Source of the DNA: Desulfohalobiaceae bacterium
Lineage (GTDB): Bacteria > Desulfobacterota > Desulfovibrionia > Desulfovibrionales > Desulfothermaceae
Direction of reading: 5' to 3'
Length of the DNA stretch: 34,981 nucleotides
NCBI GenBank assembly: GCA_021737615.1
Contig: JAIPDR010000012.1
Coordinates: forward strand, 1 to 34,981
This document shows, piece by piece, positions 24,315-31,863 of the stretch (positions are counted from its first letter, which is position 1; the number at the start of each line of letters is the position of its first letter). A program made the position numbers and the translations under genes. The notes beneath the pieces are model-generated. The model saw nothing but the letters and a program-made list of their open reading frames with translations, ran no database searches and was not told where the DNA came from.

Positions 24315-24407
24315 TATATAGAATTTGAGAGCGGGTCTTGGCTGGTATTCGAATGTCCCGAACTTTCTTTAAAATTTTTCCAGGGCGCCGCTCTCAAATT
24401 CTATATA
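24315..24407. repeat. Inverted repeat between hdrB and hdrA
   Basis: Perfect 20-nt arms lie at 24315-24334 (TATATAGAATTTGAGAGCGG) and 24388-24407, separated by 53 nt. The structure lies between the hdrA ribosome binding site and the hdrB stop. It could be a remnant mobile miniature element or an RNA structure affecting hdrA translation. The flanks are TA-rich (TATATA at one end, TATATATAT at the other), which suits insertion of a small element into a TA target. Confidence 0.75.
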
Positions 24408-24591
24408 TATCTATATTTATGCAATTTTATTTTAAAACCAAATGCTTGAGATTGAGATCCAGTGTTGCACATTTTCATTTTTCCTGGAGAATAGCTTGTC
24501 CAAGAATATCTCCGGTTAGATTCTATAAGACCTCTTTTCCTCCTTGTCCACCAGCCGTGAAATACATGCCCTCGGATAGCACCTCGCCTCT

Positions 24592-25539
24592 TTATACTTC
24601 CGCCTTTCGAGCTCCGCGTTCCGTGCTCCGCGCTTCTTCCTCGCTCCACGCTTCTTCTTCAACCTGCCGGATCTTCTCCAGGGCTGGTTCAGGGTCGACA
24701 TTGAGCTTTTCCAGAAGCAGGTCCTCTTTGCCCAGGCCCAGAGCCAGGCCCATGAGCTGGGTATAATAAAAGACCGGGATCCTGAAGGAAGTGCCCAGGG
24801 CTTTGTTGACCTGGTCCTGCCGGAGATCGAGATTCATCTGGCACAAGGGACAGGCGGTGACGATGGCCTCGGCCCCCAGCGACTCGGCCAGGGACAGCAG
24901 CTTCCCGGAAAGGTGCATGACCACGTCTTTGCGGGCGACTCCATAGGAAGCGCCGCAGCACTCGACTTTCAGGGGGAAGGGCAGGACCTCGGCCCCGAGA
25001 CCGTTCAAAATGGTATCCATGGCCACGGGGTTTTCCGGATCATCGAAGTCCATGATCTCCGGGGGCCGGTTCATGATGCAGCCGTAATAAGGAGCCACCT
25101 TCAATCCGGTCAGGGGCAGCTGCACCTTTTCCTGCAGGGCCTGCAGCCCCAGGTCCTCCACCAGAACCTGGAGCACGGACTTGACCCGGACCAGGTTTTG
25201 GCAGGTCTGCTCCAGATGCCTGTTGACCCGGTTCCGGAACGACTCTTCACACATCCGGTGGGCGGCCACTTTCAGGTTGGTCAGACAGCTGGGGCAGGGA
25301 GTGGTCACTGTCTCCAGCCCCATCTGCTCCACCAGGGCCAGATTGCGGGCGGAAAGGGCCGCGGAAAAGACATGGTCCACGGTATGGGCCGGGGTCGAAC
25401 CGCAGCAGCTCCAGTCCGGAACTTCCTTCAGGGTGATCCCCAGTGCCCGGCAGACGGCTCTCGTGGAAACCTCATAATCCTTCGAGGTACTCAGGCCGGA
25501 ACAGCCGGGATAGTAGGCATAGATCAGTTCAGAATTCAT
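24592..25539 (-). CDS. hdrB: HdrB: catalytic subunit with two CCG domains
   Basis: 315 aa from the ATG at 25539 (GGAG 9 nt upstream; the TTG at 25554 overlaps that site). There are two cysteine-rich CCG domains. The first is Cys13 (YYPGC), Cys45-Cys46-Gly (WSCCGS), then PCPSC. The second is YYGCIMNRPPEIMDF, ECCGASYG and ACPLC. These hold the two noncubane [4Fe-4S] clusters that cleave disulfides in methanogen HdrB. The last 25 or so residues (EEEAWSEEEARSTERGARKAEV) are a charged tail encoded by a GC-rich repeat and go beyond the family end. It overlaps hdrC by 11 nt. Confidence 0.93.
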   Translation of the reverse strand: MNSELIYAYYPGCSGLSTSKDYEVSTRAVCRALGITLKEVPDWSCCGSTPAHTVDHVFSAALSARNLALVEQMGLETVTTPCPSCLTNLKVAAHRMCEESFRNRVNRHLEQTCQNLVRVKSVLQVLVEDLGLQALQEKVQLPLTGLKVAPYYGCIMNRPPEIMDFDDPENPVAMDTILNGLGAEVLPFPLKVECCGASYGVARKDVVMHLSGKLLSLAESLGAEAIVTACPLCQMNLDLRQDQVNKALGTSFRIPVFYYTQLMGLALGLGKEDLLLEKLNVDPEPALEKIRQVEEEAWSEEEARSTERGARKAEV

Positions 25540-26095
25540 CGTTCTCTTCTCCAAACACGCTTCTAAAGATCCGGGCCACTTCCTCTTTGCCCTTGATGTT
25601 GTGGGGGCGGGGAGCGATTTTCCCTTTGCGCATCACTTTGGGGCCCAGGTCGAAATCGGTCCAGACCCTCCCGGAACGGGTGATGTACTTGACCAGGGTC
25701 CCGAACTCAAAGACCCGGCCGTGTTTCTTGACTGAGCTCAAAAAGCTGTCGGTGAACTGCTTGACCTGTTTCTCCTTGATATGCCCTTCCCGCCTGGCCA
25801 TGTGCCTGAGGACGTCCATGATTCCGGCCACATCGATTTGATTGGGGCAGCGGGTGGTGCAGGACTCACAGGTCGCGCACAGCCAAAGGGAGTGTGACTT
25901 TAAAATCATTTCCTTCTGGCCGGCTTGAAGCAGCCGCATGATCTGATGCACCGGCAGATCATAGACAAAGGTATAGGGGCAGCCGGCCGTGCAATTCCCG
26001 CATTGGTAGCACAGATAAGGATCCTGGCCGCTTTCTTCGGCCACTGTATCGACAAAGGCTTTGTCGTATCCGGCGTCAAGCTTGACTACATCCAT
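25529..26095 (-). CDS. hdrC: HdrC: 2x[4Fe-4S] electron-transfer subunit
   Basis: 188 aa with CYQCGNCTAGCP (29-40) and CATCESCTTRCP (73-84), the two ferredoxin motifs that link HdrA to HdrB. No membrane segment is present, so this is the soluble HdrC type. It is the first gene of hdrCBA-flxDCBA, with GGGAAG about 6 nt before 26095 and a sigma70-type promoter about 100 nt upstream. Confidence 0.93.
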   Translation of the reverse strand: MDVVKLDAGYDKAFVDTVAEESGQDPYLCYQCGNCTAGCPYTFVYDLPVHQIMRLLQAGQKEMILKSHSLWLCATCESCTTRCPNQIDVAGIMDVLRHMARREGHIKEKQVKQFTDSFLSSVKKHGRVFEFGTLVKYITRSGRVWTDFDLGPKVMRKGKIAPRPHNIKGKEEVARIFRSVFGEENDEF

Positions 26096-26197
26096 AAACT
26101 TCCCGTGCTGTTGATATCAGTTTCAGGTTCATTCGGGGATATCCGGACAGGCGTGATTCTTAAAGAACGCGCCTTGCCCTTTGATTCTGAACAATTT

Positions 26198-26226
26198 TTT
26201 ATAGTCATAAATAAGGCAAAAGTCAA
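26198..26226 (-). promoter_or_regulatory. hdr-flx operon promoter
   Basis: On the minus strand, TTGACT (26226-26221), a 17-nt spacer and TATAAA (26203-26198). Transcription would start near 26190, leaving about a 95-nt leader before hdrC. No obvious operator was seen. Confidence 0.68.
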
Positions 26227-26373
26227 AACCATACCAAAAAAATAGAAAATGTGCTGTTACCGCCTCGCGCCGAGCCCCGCTATGCCAAGGAAAATGCATA
26301 ATGCAAGCGGCCGAGACAACGAACAATTTCTAATTCATTTTTTATTCTTCTACAAAAATCAGGAACTTCTGTA

Positions 26374-26402
26374 TTGACATTCAGTTTGATTGTTGGTACA
26401 TT
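26374..26402 (+). promoter_or_regulatory. liv / acyl-CoA ligase operon promoter
   Basis: TTGACA (26374-26379), a 17-nt spacer and TACATT (26397-26402), reading toward livG. It is divergent from the hdrC promoter in a 455-nt intergenic region that otherwise holds no gene I can see. Confidence 0.62.
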
Positions 26403-26411
26403 TTTTTTGCC

Positions 26412-26458
26412 ACATTATAGATATAATGTAGCTATTTCCGTTGTTTATAACATGTTAT
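26412..26458. promoter_or_regulatory. Two palindromes downstream of the liv promoter
   Basis: ACATTATA-GA-TATAATGT (26412-26429) and the perfect 12-bp palindrome ATAACATGTTAT (26447-26458) follow the -10 box within the transcribed leader. Position and symmetry suit operator sites for a dimeric repressor such as a TetR- or GntR-type protein. No such regulator gene is adjacent. Confidence 0.5.
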
Positions 26459-26550
26459 CCTGAAAAACAATTGTCAACAAAAAACAGTTTAAACCCCGGA
26501 TAGCTAAGCAATTGCCTGGAAATAAAAGACAACTGAAGGAGAATGCGTCT

Positions 26551-27372
26551 ATGGAGCATGTCGCTGGAAACAAAGCAGCAGAACCGATTCTGAAACTTGA
26601 AGACATCCACATGTATTTCGGTAAAATCGAAGCCCTCCGGGGTATCAGCATCCAGGTCAAAAAGGGGGAGATCTATTCGATAATCGGCCCCAATGGTGCG
26701 GGCAAGACCGTGATGATGAACTGTATCAGCGGTTTGTACAAGCCCCAGAGAGGCAACGTAATCTACAAAGAAAAAACCGTCAACAGGCTCAAACCGCACA
26801 GGCGGGCGGAGATGGGTCTTGCCAGGACCTTTCAGAAAATCGAGCTCTTTGGCGGGATGACCGTTCTGGACAACATCCGCCTCGGCCGGCACTGCCATCT
26901 AAAATCCGGTATTCTCAGCGGTTCCCTGTATGTCGGCAAGACCAGGCAAGAAGAAATCAAAGCCAGGCAATTCATCGAAGAAGACATCATCGATCTCCTG
27001 GAGATCGAGCATATCCGGGACAAACCGGTGCACATGCTGCCCTATGGCCTCCAGAAGCGGGTGGAACTCGGCCGGGCCCTGGCCCTGGACCCGGAACTTA
27101 TCCTGCTGGATGAACCCCTGGCCGGCCTGAACCTGGAAGAGGTGGAGGACATGGCCAGGTTCATCATGGACATCAACAAGGAAGAGCGCTGGCAGGTGAC
27201 CTGCATCCTGGTGGAACACGACATGGGTGTGGTCATGGACATTTCCGACCAGGTTTTTGTCCTGAATTTCGGGAACATGATCACCACCGGCACTCCGGAG
27301 GAAGTCCAGAACGACCCGGAAGTGATCAAGGCCTATCTCGGAGAAGAAGATCTGTACGCCACGAGGAGATAG
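26551..27372 (+). CDS. livG: Branched-chain-type ABC transporter ATPase (LivG family)
   Basis: 273 aa from the ATG at 26551 (AAGGAG about 10 nt upstream; 13 open codons before it are unsupported). Walker A is GPNGAGKT (46-53), the signature region is LPYGLQKRVELGRAL near 163 (with YGLQK in place of SGGQ, common in LivG), and Walker B is LILLDEP. It powers uptake through LivHM with LivF. It is the first gene of the operon and is followed by a possible 34-aa frame and the acyl-CoA ligase. Confidence 0.93.
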   Translation: MEHVAGNKAAEPILKLEDIHMYFGKIEALRGISIQVKKGEIYSIIGPNGAGKTVMMNCISGLYKPQRGNVIYKEKTVNRLKPHRRAEMGLARTFQKIELFGGMTVLDNIRLGRHCHLKSGILSGSLYVGKTRQEEIKARQFIEEDIIDLLEIEHIRDKPVHMLPYGLQKRVELGRALALDPELILLDEPLAGLNLEEVEDMARFIMDINKEERWQVTCILVEHDMGVVMDISDQVFVLNFGNMITTGTPEEVQNDPEVIKAYLGEEDLYATRR

Positions 27373-27380
27373 GAAATATA

Positions 27381-27485
27381 ATGGATGTTGCTATTTCTTA
27401 TTCCTATGAAATTCGACCCATCGTAAACCCTTATCCCGATTATCTCCGTAATGCTCCAGAAATCAATCCGGGTGCCCACCTCTAA
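27381..27485 (+). CDS. Possible small ORF, 34 aa
   Basis: An ATG at 27381 opens a 34-codon frame ending in TAA (MDVAISYSYE... GAHL), with TAGGA about 6 nt upstream. It fills most of the 134-nt gap between livG and the acyl-CoA ligase gene. I recognise no family. It is tyrosine- and proline-rich with no membrane helix. It may be a genuine small protein, a leader that couples translation, or chance. Confidence 0.25.
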   Translation: MDVAISYSYEIRPIVNPYPDYLRNAPEINPGAHL

Positions 27486-27506
27486 CATGAAAAGGCTGGA
27501 CGAGAT

Positions 27507-29429
27507 ATGAGCAACCAACTCCCGAGTATCAGCAAAGACTTAACCATGCCCAAGCTCTTCCTGGAAAAATGCAGGGAGTACGGAAGCAGTAAAGTCGCCA
27601 TGCGGGAAAAGGAATTCGGAATCTGGAAACCCTTTACCTGGCAGGACTACCTGGAAAACGTCAAGTACTTGAGTCTGGGTCTGATCAGCCTGGGCCTTGA
27701 AAAGGGCGACCGGGTAGCCCTCATGGGCGACAACAGACCCGAGGGCTTATGGGTCGAAATGGCCGCCCTGTGTGCCGGTGGCGTCGGACTCTGGCTCTTT
27801 CAGGAATCCATGCTGGATGAAGTCAAATACATCATCGACCATTCCGACGCCAGGTTCTTTGTCGGAGAGACCCAGGAAGAAGTGGACAAAGCAATGGCCA
27901 TCAAGGACGAATGTCCCAGGCTGGAACGCATTGTCTGGGACGATCCCAAGGGGATGCGGACATATGACCAGGATTTTTTGTGCAGCATACAAAAACTTAA
28001 GGAAATCGGCCGGGAGAAAGATGAACAGGACCCGGGCCAGTTCGAACGGATGATCCGGGAAGGAAGCGGCCAGGACGTCTGTCTGCAGTTCTACACCTCC
28101 GGGACCACTGGCCTGCCCAAGGGGGTCCTGCTGACCCACTGGAACATGCTGACCATGGGCAGAAACCTGATGACCGTCGATCCCTGCACCCCTGAAGACG
28201 ACTTCGTCTCCTATCTGCCCTTTGCCTGGATCGGGGAGCAGATGATGTCTATTTCCTGCGGTCTGCAGATAGGGTACACCATCAATTTTCCGGAAGAACC
28301 GAGCACGAACATGGACAACATCAGGGAAATCGGTCCCCATGTCATGTTCGCCCCGCCCAGGCTCTACGAAGGCATGACCCGCAGCGTCCAGGTCAAGTAC
28401 ATGGATTCGTCCTGGATCAAGCGAAAAATTTACGAGATCGGGACCAAGGTCGGCTACAAGGCGGCCGAGTACAAATTCGAGAAAAAATCCATCCCTCTCT
28501 ACCTGCAGTGCTTGAATTTCCTGGCCTACTGGCTGATGCAGAAGAAACTCAAGGACCATCTTGGTCTGTGCCGGGTCAAGCATGCCTATACCGGAGGCGG
28601 AGCCATGGGGCCGGACCATTTCCGTTTCTTCCACGCCCTGGGGGTCAACTTGAAACAGATCTACGGGCAGACCGAAGTGGCCGGGATCGCCTTTGTCCAC
28701 CGGGACGGAGACATCAAATTCGATACGGTCGGTACGCCCATACCCCAGACCGAAGTGTCCATTGCCGAAGATGGTGAAATCCTCTGCAAAAGCCCATCGG
28801 TCTTCATCGGCTACTACAAAAACGAAGAGGCCACCCGCAAGACCATCAAAGACGGCTGGCTGTACACCGGAGACAAGGGCTTCATCGATGAAGACGGCCA
28901 TCTGGTGGTCTTCGACCGCTCCAAGGATGTCATGACCTTAAGCGACGGGCGGCCCTTCTCTCCCCAGTATCTGGAAACACGGTTGAAATTCAGCCCCTAT
29001 ATCCAGGAGGCCTGGGTCGTCGGGCACGAAAAAGAATACATCACCGCTGTCCTGTGTATCGACTACTCCGTAGTCGGGAAGTGGGCCGACGAGAAAAAAA
29101 TCAACTACACCAGCTATTCAGAGCTTTCCCAGAAACCCCGGGTCTACGATCTGGTTGGAGAGCAGGTCCGGACAGTGAACAAGGACCTGCCGGATCCGGC
29201 CAAGGTCAGAAAATTCGTGAATCTCTACAAGGTCTTCGATGCGGACGACGAAGAACTGACCAGGACCAGCAAGCTGAAGCGGGCCTTTGTGGAGAAGCGC
29301 TACCAGGATATCGTCCAGGCCCTGTACCAGAACACCGACAGCGTGCACATGGACACGACCATCACCTATGAAGACGGCCGGGAACAGCATATCAAGACCG
29401 ATCTCAGGATCCAGGAGGTCGGGGAGTGA
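27507..29429 (+). CDS. AMP-forming acyl-CoA synthetase (long-chain fatty acid-CoA ligase-like)
   Basis: 640 aa. The adenylate-forming P-loop YTSGTTGLPKGVLLTH lies near 195-210. YGQTEVAGIAF (motif with the AMP-contacting Glu) and GWLYTGDKGFIDEDGHLVVFDRSKD follow, and the C-terminal lid domain is complete. It activates a carboxylic acid with ATP and CoA. Lengths near 640 and the FAD1/ACSL-like hinge point to long-chain or aromatic-acid type ligases. It lies inside a HAAT transporter operon, so it probably acts on the imported acid, trapping it as a CoA ester (vectorial acylation), but the substrate is not known. The ribosome binding site before 27507 is weak. Confidence 0.9.
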   Translation: MSNQLPSISKDLTMPKLFLEKCREYGSSKVAMREKEFGIWKPFTWQDYLENVKYLSLGLISLGLEKGDRVALMGDNRPEGLWVEMAALCAGGVGLWLFQESMLDEVKYIIDHSDARFFVGETQEEVDKAMAIKDECPRLERIVWDDPKGMRTYDQDFLCSIQKLKEIGREKDEQDPGQFERMIREGSGQDVCLQFYTSGTTGLPKGVLLTHWNMLTMGRNLMTVDPCTPEDDFVSYLPFAWIGEQMMSISCGLQIGYTINFPEEPSTNMDNIREIGPHVMFAPPRLYEGMTRSVQVKYMDSSWIKRKIYEIGTKVGYKAAEYKFEKKSIPLYLQCLNFLAYWLMQKKLKDHLGLCRVKHAYTGGGAMGPDHFRFFHALGVNLKQIYGQTEVAGIAFVHRDGDIKFDTVGTPIPQTEVSIAEDGEILCKSPSVFIGYYKNEEATRKTIKDGWLYTGDKGFIDEDGHLVVFDRSKDVMTLSDGRPFSPQYLETRLKFSPYIQEAWVVGHEKEYITAVLCIDYSVVGKWADEKKINYTSYSELSQKPRVYDLVGEQVRTVNKDLPDPAKVRKFVNLYKVFDADDEELTRTSKLKRAFVEKRYQDIVQALYQNTDSVHMDTTITYEDGREQHIKTDLRIQEVGE

Positions 29430-29615
29430 TCAGTGGTCAGCCCTGCCTCTTTCTTCAGCAGGCCTGCTTTTTTTGAAAACAAATGAAGTTTCACAAGAGA
29501 AGTCGGGAATGCCGGGATGCTGGAATTTGAGTTAGCTGTAATTAATAATTATCTTGGGTCTGCATTCTATATTCAATTTGAAGTGCTTAATATTCAATTC
29601 AGAGAGGAGGGAACA

Positions 29616-30500
29616 ATGGAACTCTTTTTCATGAGCCTGGTAACAGGCATTCTGGTCGGCGGCATCTATGCCCTGGTGGCCCTGGGCTGGGTGATCATCT
29701 ATAAGTGCTCCGGCGTCCTCAATCTGGCCATGGGCGAGCTGACCCTCATCGGGGCCTATCTGACCTGGTCCTTCCATCAGGCCGGGGTCCCCTTTCTGCC
29801 GGCCATAGGTCTGACCATGATCGCCGGGATCATCCTGGGCATCCTGGTGGAGCGCATCTTTCTGGACAAACTCATCGGCCAGCCCCTGTTGGCGGTGATC
29901 ATGGTCACCGTGGGGCTCTCTTTCTTCTTTCAGGGAACCATCGGCTTTATCTGGGGTACCGACACCCAGGTCTTCGAACCGGCCGTCTTCTCCATAAAGC
30001 CGATCACCGTCGGCTTTTTATTCATCTCTCCGGTCTTTCTGTGGTCCTTCATCGTCTCCATCATCCTGCTCATCGCCCTGGTCCTGTTTTTCAAGTACAC
30101 CCGCTGGGGCCTGTCCATGCAGGCCACGGCCGACGATGAAACCGCGGCCCTGTCCCTGGGCGTCAGCGCCAGGTTCGTCTACGCGGCCTCCTGGTCCATC
30201 GCCTTCATGAGCGCCGGTATCGGCGGGGCCCTCCTGGCCAACATCAACGGCCTGAACATCTCGGTCAGCTACCTGGGTCTTCTGGTCCTGCCGGCGGTCA
30301 TCTTCGGCGGTCTGAACTCCATTCCCGGGGCCATCGTCGGGGGAATCGTCATCGGCATCCTGGAAAACCTCTCCGGGGCCTATCTGGATCAGTTCGTGCC
30401 CGGCGGGGTCAAGCAAACCGCCCCTTTCATCTTCCTGGTCGTCTTTTTGATGTTCAAGCCTTACGGACTCTGGGGATGGGAACGGATAGAACGGGTCTGA
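29616..30500 (+). CDS. livH: Branched-chain-type ABC transporter permease (LivH family)
   Basis: 294 aa from the ATG at 29616 with GGAGG 6 nt upstream; the 33 open codons before it are AT-rich intergenic sequence. It is an integral membrane protein with about eight hydrophobic segments and family stretches GGIYALVALGWVIIYKCSGVLNLAMGE and LGVSARFVYAASWSIAFMSAGIGGALLA, plus FGGLNSIPGAIVGG. It forms half of the channel with LivM. Its stop lies inside a hairpin (30499-30522). Confidence 0.93.
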   Translation: MELFFMSLVTGILVGGIYALVALGWVIIYKCSGVLNLAMGELTLIGAYLTWSFHQAGVPFLPAIGLTMIAGIILGILVERIFLDKLIGQPLLAVIMVTVGLSFFFQGTIGFIWGTDTQVFEPAVFSIKPITVGFLFISPVFLWSFIVSIILLIALVLFFKYTRWGLSMQATADDETAALSLGVSARFVYAASWSIAFMSAGIGGALLANINGLNISVSYLGLLVLPAVIFGGLNSIPGAIVGGIVIGILENLSGAYLDQFVPGGVKQTAPFIFLVVFLMFKPYGLWGWERIERV

Positions 30501-30522
30501 TTTTCATGCAGACATGAAAATC
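30499..30522 (+). promoter_or_regulatory. Hairpin over the livH stop
   Basis: GATTTTCATG-CAGA-CATGAAAATC has perfect 10-nt arms and a 4-nt loop. It begins within the livH stop codon and is followed by CTATATTTTTAATTA, a short T-rich stretch. It may be a partial terminator or an mRNA-stability element. Confidence 0.65.
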
Positions 30523-30577
30523 CTATATTTTTAATTACTTAATAATAGAAAACTATACTTGTACAAGGGGAGATTCC

Positions 30578-31681
30578 ATGTCCACTGTCTGGCTGCCCTG
30601 CGGATACTACCATGAAAACTACAAACAGGACCAGGGCTGGTGGCAGACTCCGGTCATCAAGTTCAAAATGATCCTTCTCCTGTTGACCGTCTTTGTCGTT
30701 ATTCCTCTCTTTCTGCCGGAATACTGGATGGGGGTGGGGACCATGATCGGCTACACCGCCATGGGGGCCCTCGGGGTGCAGCTTTTGATCGGCTTCGGAG
30801 GGCTGCTGACCCTGGGACACGCGGCCTTCATCGCCGTGGGGGCCTACACCTCGGCCCTGCTCGTACTCAATTTTCCCTGGCCCCAAACCTTTGTCGATCT
30901 CGGTCTGGCCTATCCCATCAGCATCGTCCTGGCCGGGCTGGCAGCCGGACTGTGGAGCGTGCTCTTTGGTCTGCCTTCGGCCAGGGTCAAGGGCTTCTAT
31001 CTGATCCTGACCACCATAGCCGCCCAGTTCATCACCGTGGACTTCATCCTCACCCAGTACGTCAGCCAGATCGGGGGCCGGGGGCAGGCTTTTTCCCTGC
31101 CTCCCGGGACCGTTAAAATCGGTCCCTGGCAGATGGACAGCGAGGTCAAGGTCTATCTGTTCATGGCCGTGCTTGTCTGCCTGATGGTCACGGTCACGGC
31201 CAATCTCCTGCGCTCCAGGCCCGGCCGGGCCTGGGTGGCCATCCGGGACAACGATATCGCGGCTTCGACCATGGGCATCAACGTCTTCTGGTACAAGATC
31301 CTGGCCTTTTTCGTGGCCGGAGCCATGGCCGGCGTTGCCGGGGCTTTCTGGCTGAGCAACACCGCGGCCCTTTCTCCGGAACACTTCACCTGGTTCTGGT
31401 CCCTGTGGCTGGTGGGAGTCATCCTCATCGGCGGCGTGGGCTCCATCCACGGGGCCATCTTCGGATCCATCTTCATGGTCCTGGTCATGGAGGCCCTCCA
31501 GATGGGGGTCATCCCTCTGGCGGCCTACTATCCGCAGCTGCTGATGAAATTCGCCTTTGTCAAGAAGGCGCTCTTCGGCCTGATCATCTGTGCCTTTTTG
31601 ATCTTCGAACCCCACGGCATCGCCTACCGCTGGTGGCAGATCAAGAACTACTTCAACCTCTGGCCCTTTTCCTATAAATAA
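30578..31681 (+). CDS. livM: Branched-chain-type ABC transporter permease (LivM family)
   Basis: 367 aa. About ten hydrophobic segments carry LivM stretches: GALGVQLLIGFGGLLTLGHAAFIAVGAYTSA, SARVKGFYLILTTIAAQF and GRAWVAIRDNDIAASTMGINV, then GGVGSIHGAIFG. The N-terminal 25 residues before the first helix are polar (STVWLPCGYYHENYKQ) and longer than usual. The start at 30578 has GGGGAG 6 nt upstream. The stop codon is the start of a 51-nt palindrome. Confidence 0.93.
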   Translation: MSTVWLPCGYYHENYKQDQGWWQTPVIKFKMILLLLTVFVVIPLFLPEYWMGVGTMIGYTAMGALGVQLLIGFGGLLTLGHAAFIAVGAYTSALLVLNFPWPQTFVDLGLAYPISIVLAGLAAGLWSVLFGLPSARVKGFYLILTTIAAQFITVDFILTQYVSQIGGRGQAFSLPPGTVKIGPWQMDSEVKVYLFMAVLVCLMVTVTANLLRSRPGRAWVAIRDNDIAASTMGINVFWYKILAFFVAGAMAGVAGAFWLSNTAALSPEHFTWFWSLWLVGVILIGGVGSIHGAIFGSIFMVLVMEALQMGVIPLAAYYPQLLMKFAFVKKALFGLIICAFLIFEPHGIAYRWWQIKNYFNLWPFSYK

Positions 31682-31730
31682 TCAAAGTTTGGGTCTTCAG
31701 ATTTGAAATCTGAAGACCCAAACTTTGATT
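31680..31730 (+). promoter_or_regulatory. 51-nt palindrome between livM and livK
   Basis: Perfect 25-nt arms (31680-31704 and 31706-31730) flank a single central G, starting inside the livM stop codon. The first arm begins AATCAAAGTTTGGGTCTTC. The next T-run (31744-31750) is 13 nt away, so simple intrinsic termination is not assured. The element could partly terminate or protect an RNA end, letting the binding-protein gene livK accumulate a separate, more abundant message. Confidence 0.8.
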
Positions 31731-31863
31731 CCAGTAAAAGCTTCTTTTTTTGATTGCTCAGCAAACTTTTAACGAATCTTTCAAAGGAGGTGGGGCCAAA
31801 GACCATGCAGCAACGAAATCCAGCAGTGTTCGCCAATGTCAACCGCAACCAAGGAGTAAAAAA

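Noticed and set aside
27747-28901. 384-codon frame opposite the acyl-CoA ligase
   Set aside because: Antisense shadow in GC-rich coding DNA; the plus strand has all ligase motifs.
30539-31615. 358-codon frame opposite livM
   Set aside because: Strongly polar, Asp/Gly/His-rich translation typical of the antisense of a membrane-protein gene.
31750-31863. 38-codon N-terminal extension of the binding protein
   Set aside because: It would bury the signal peptide; AAGGAG lies 7 nt before the ATG at 31864.
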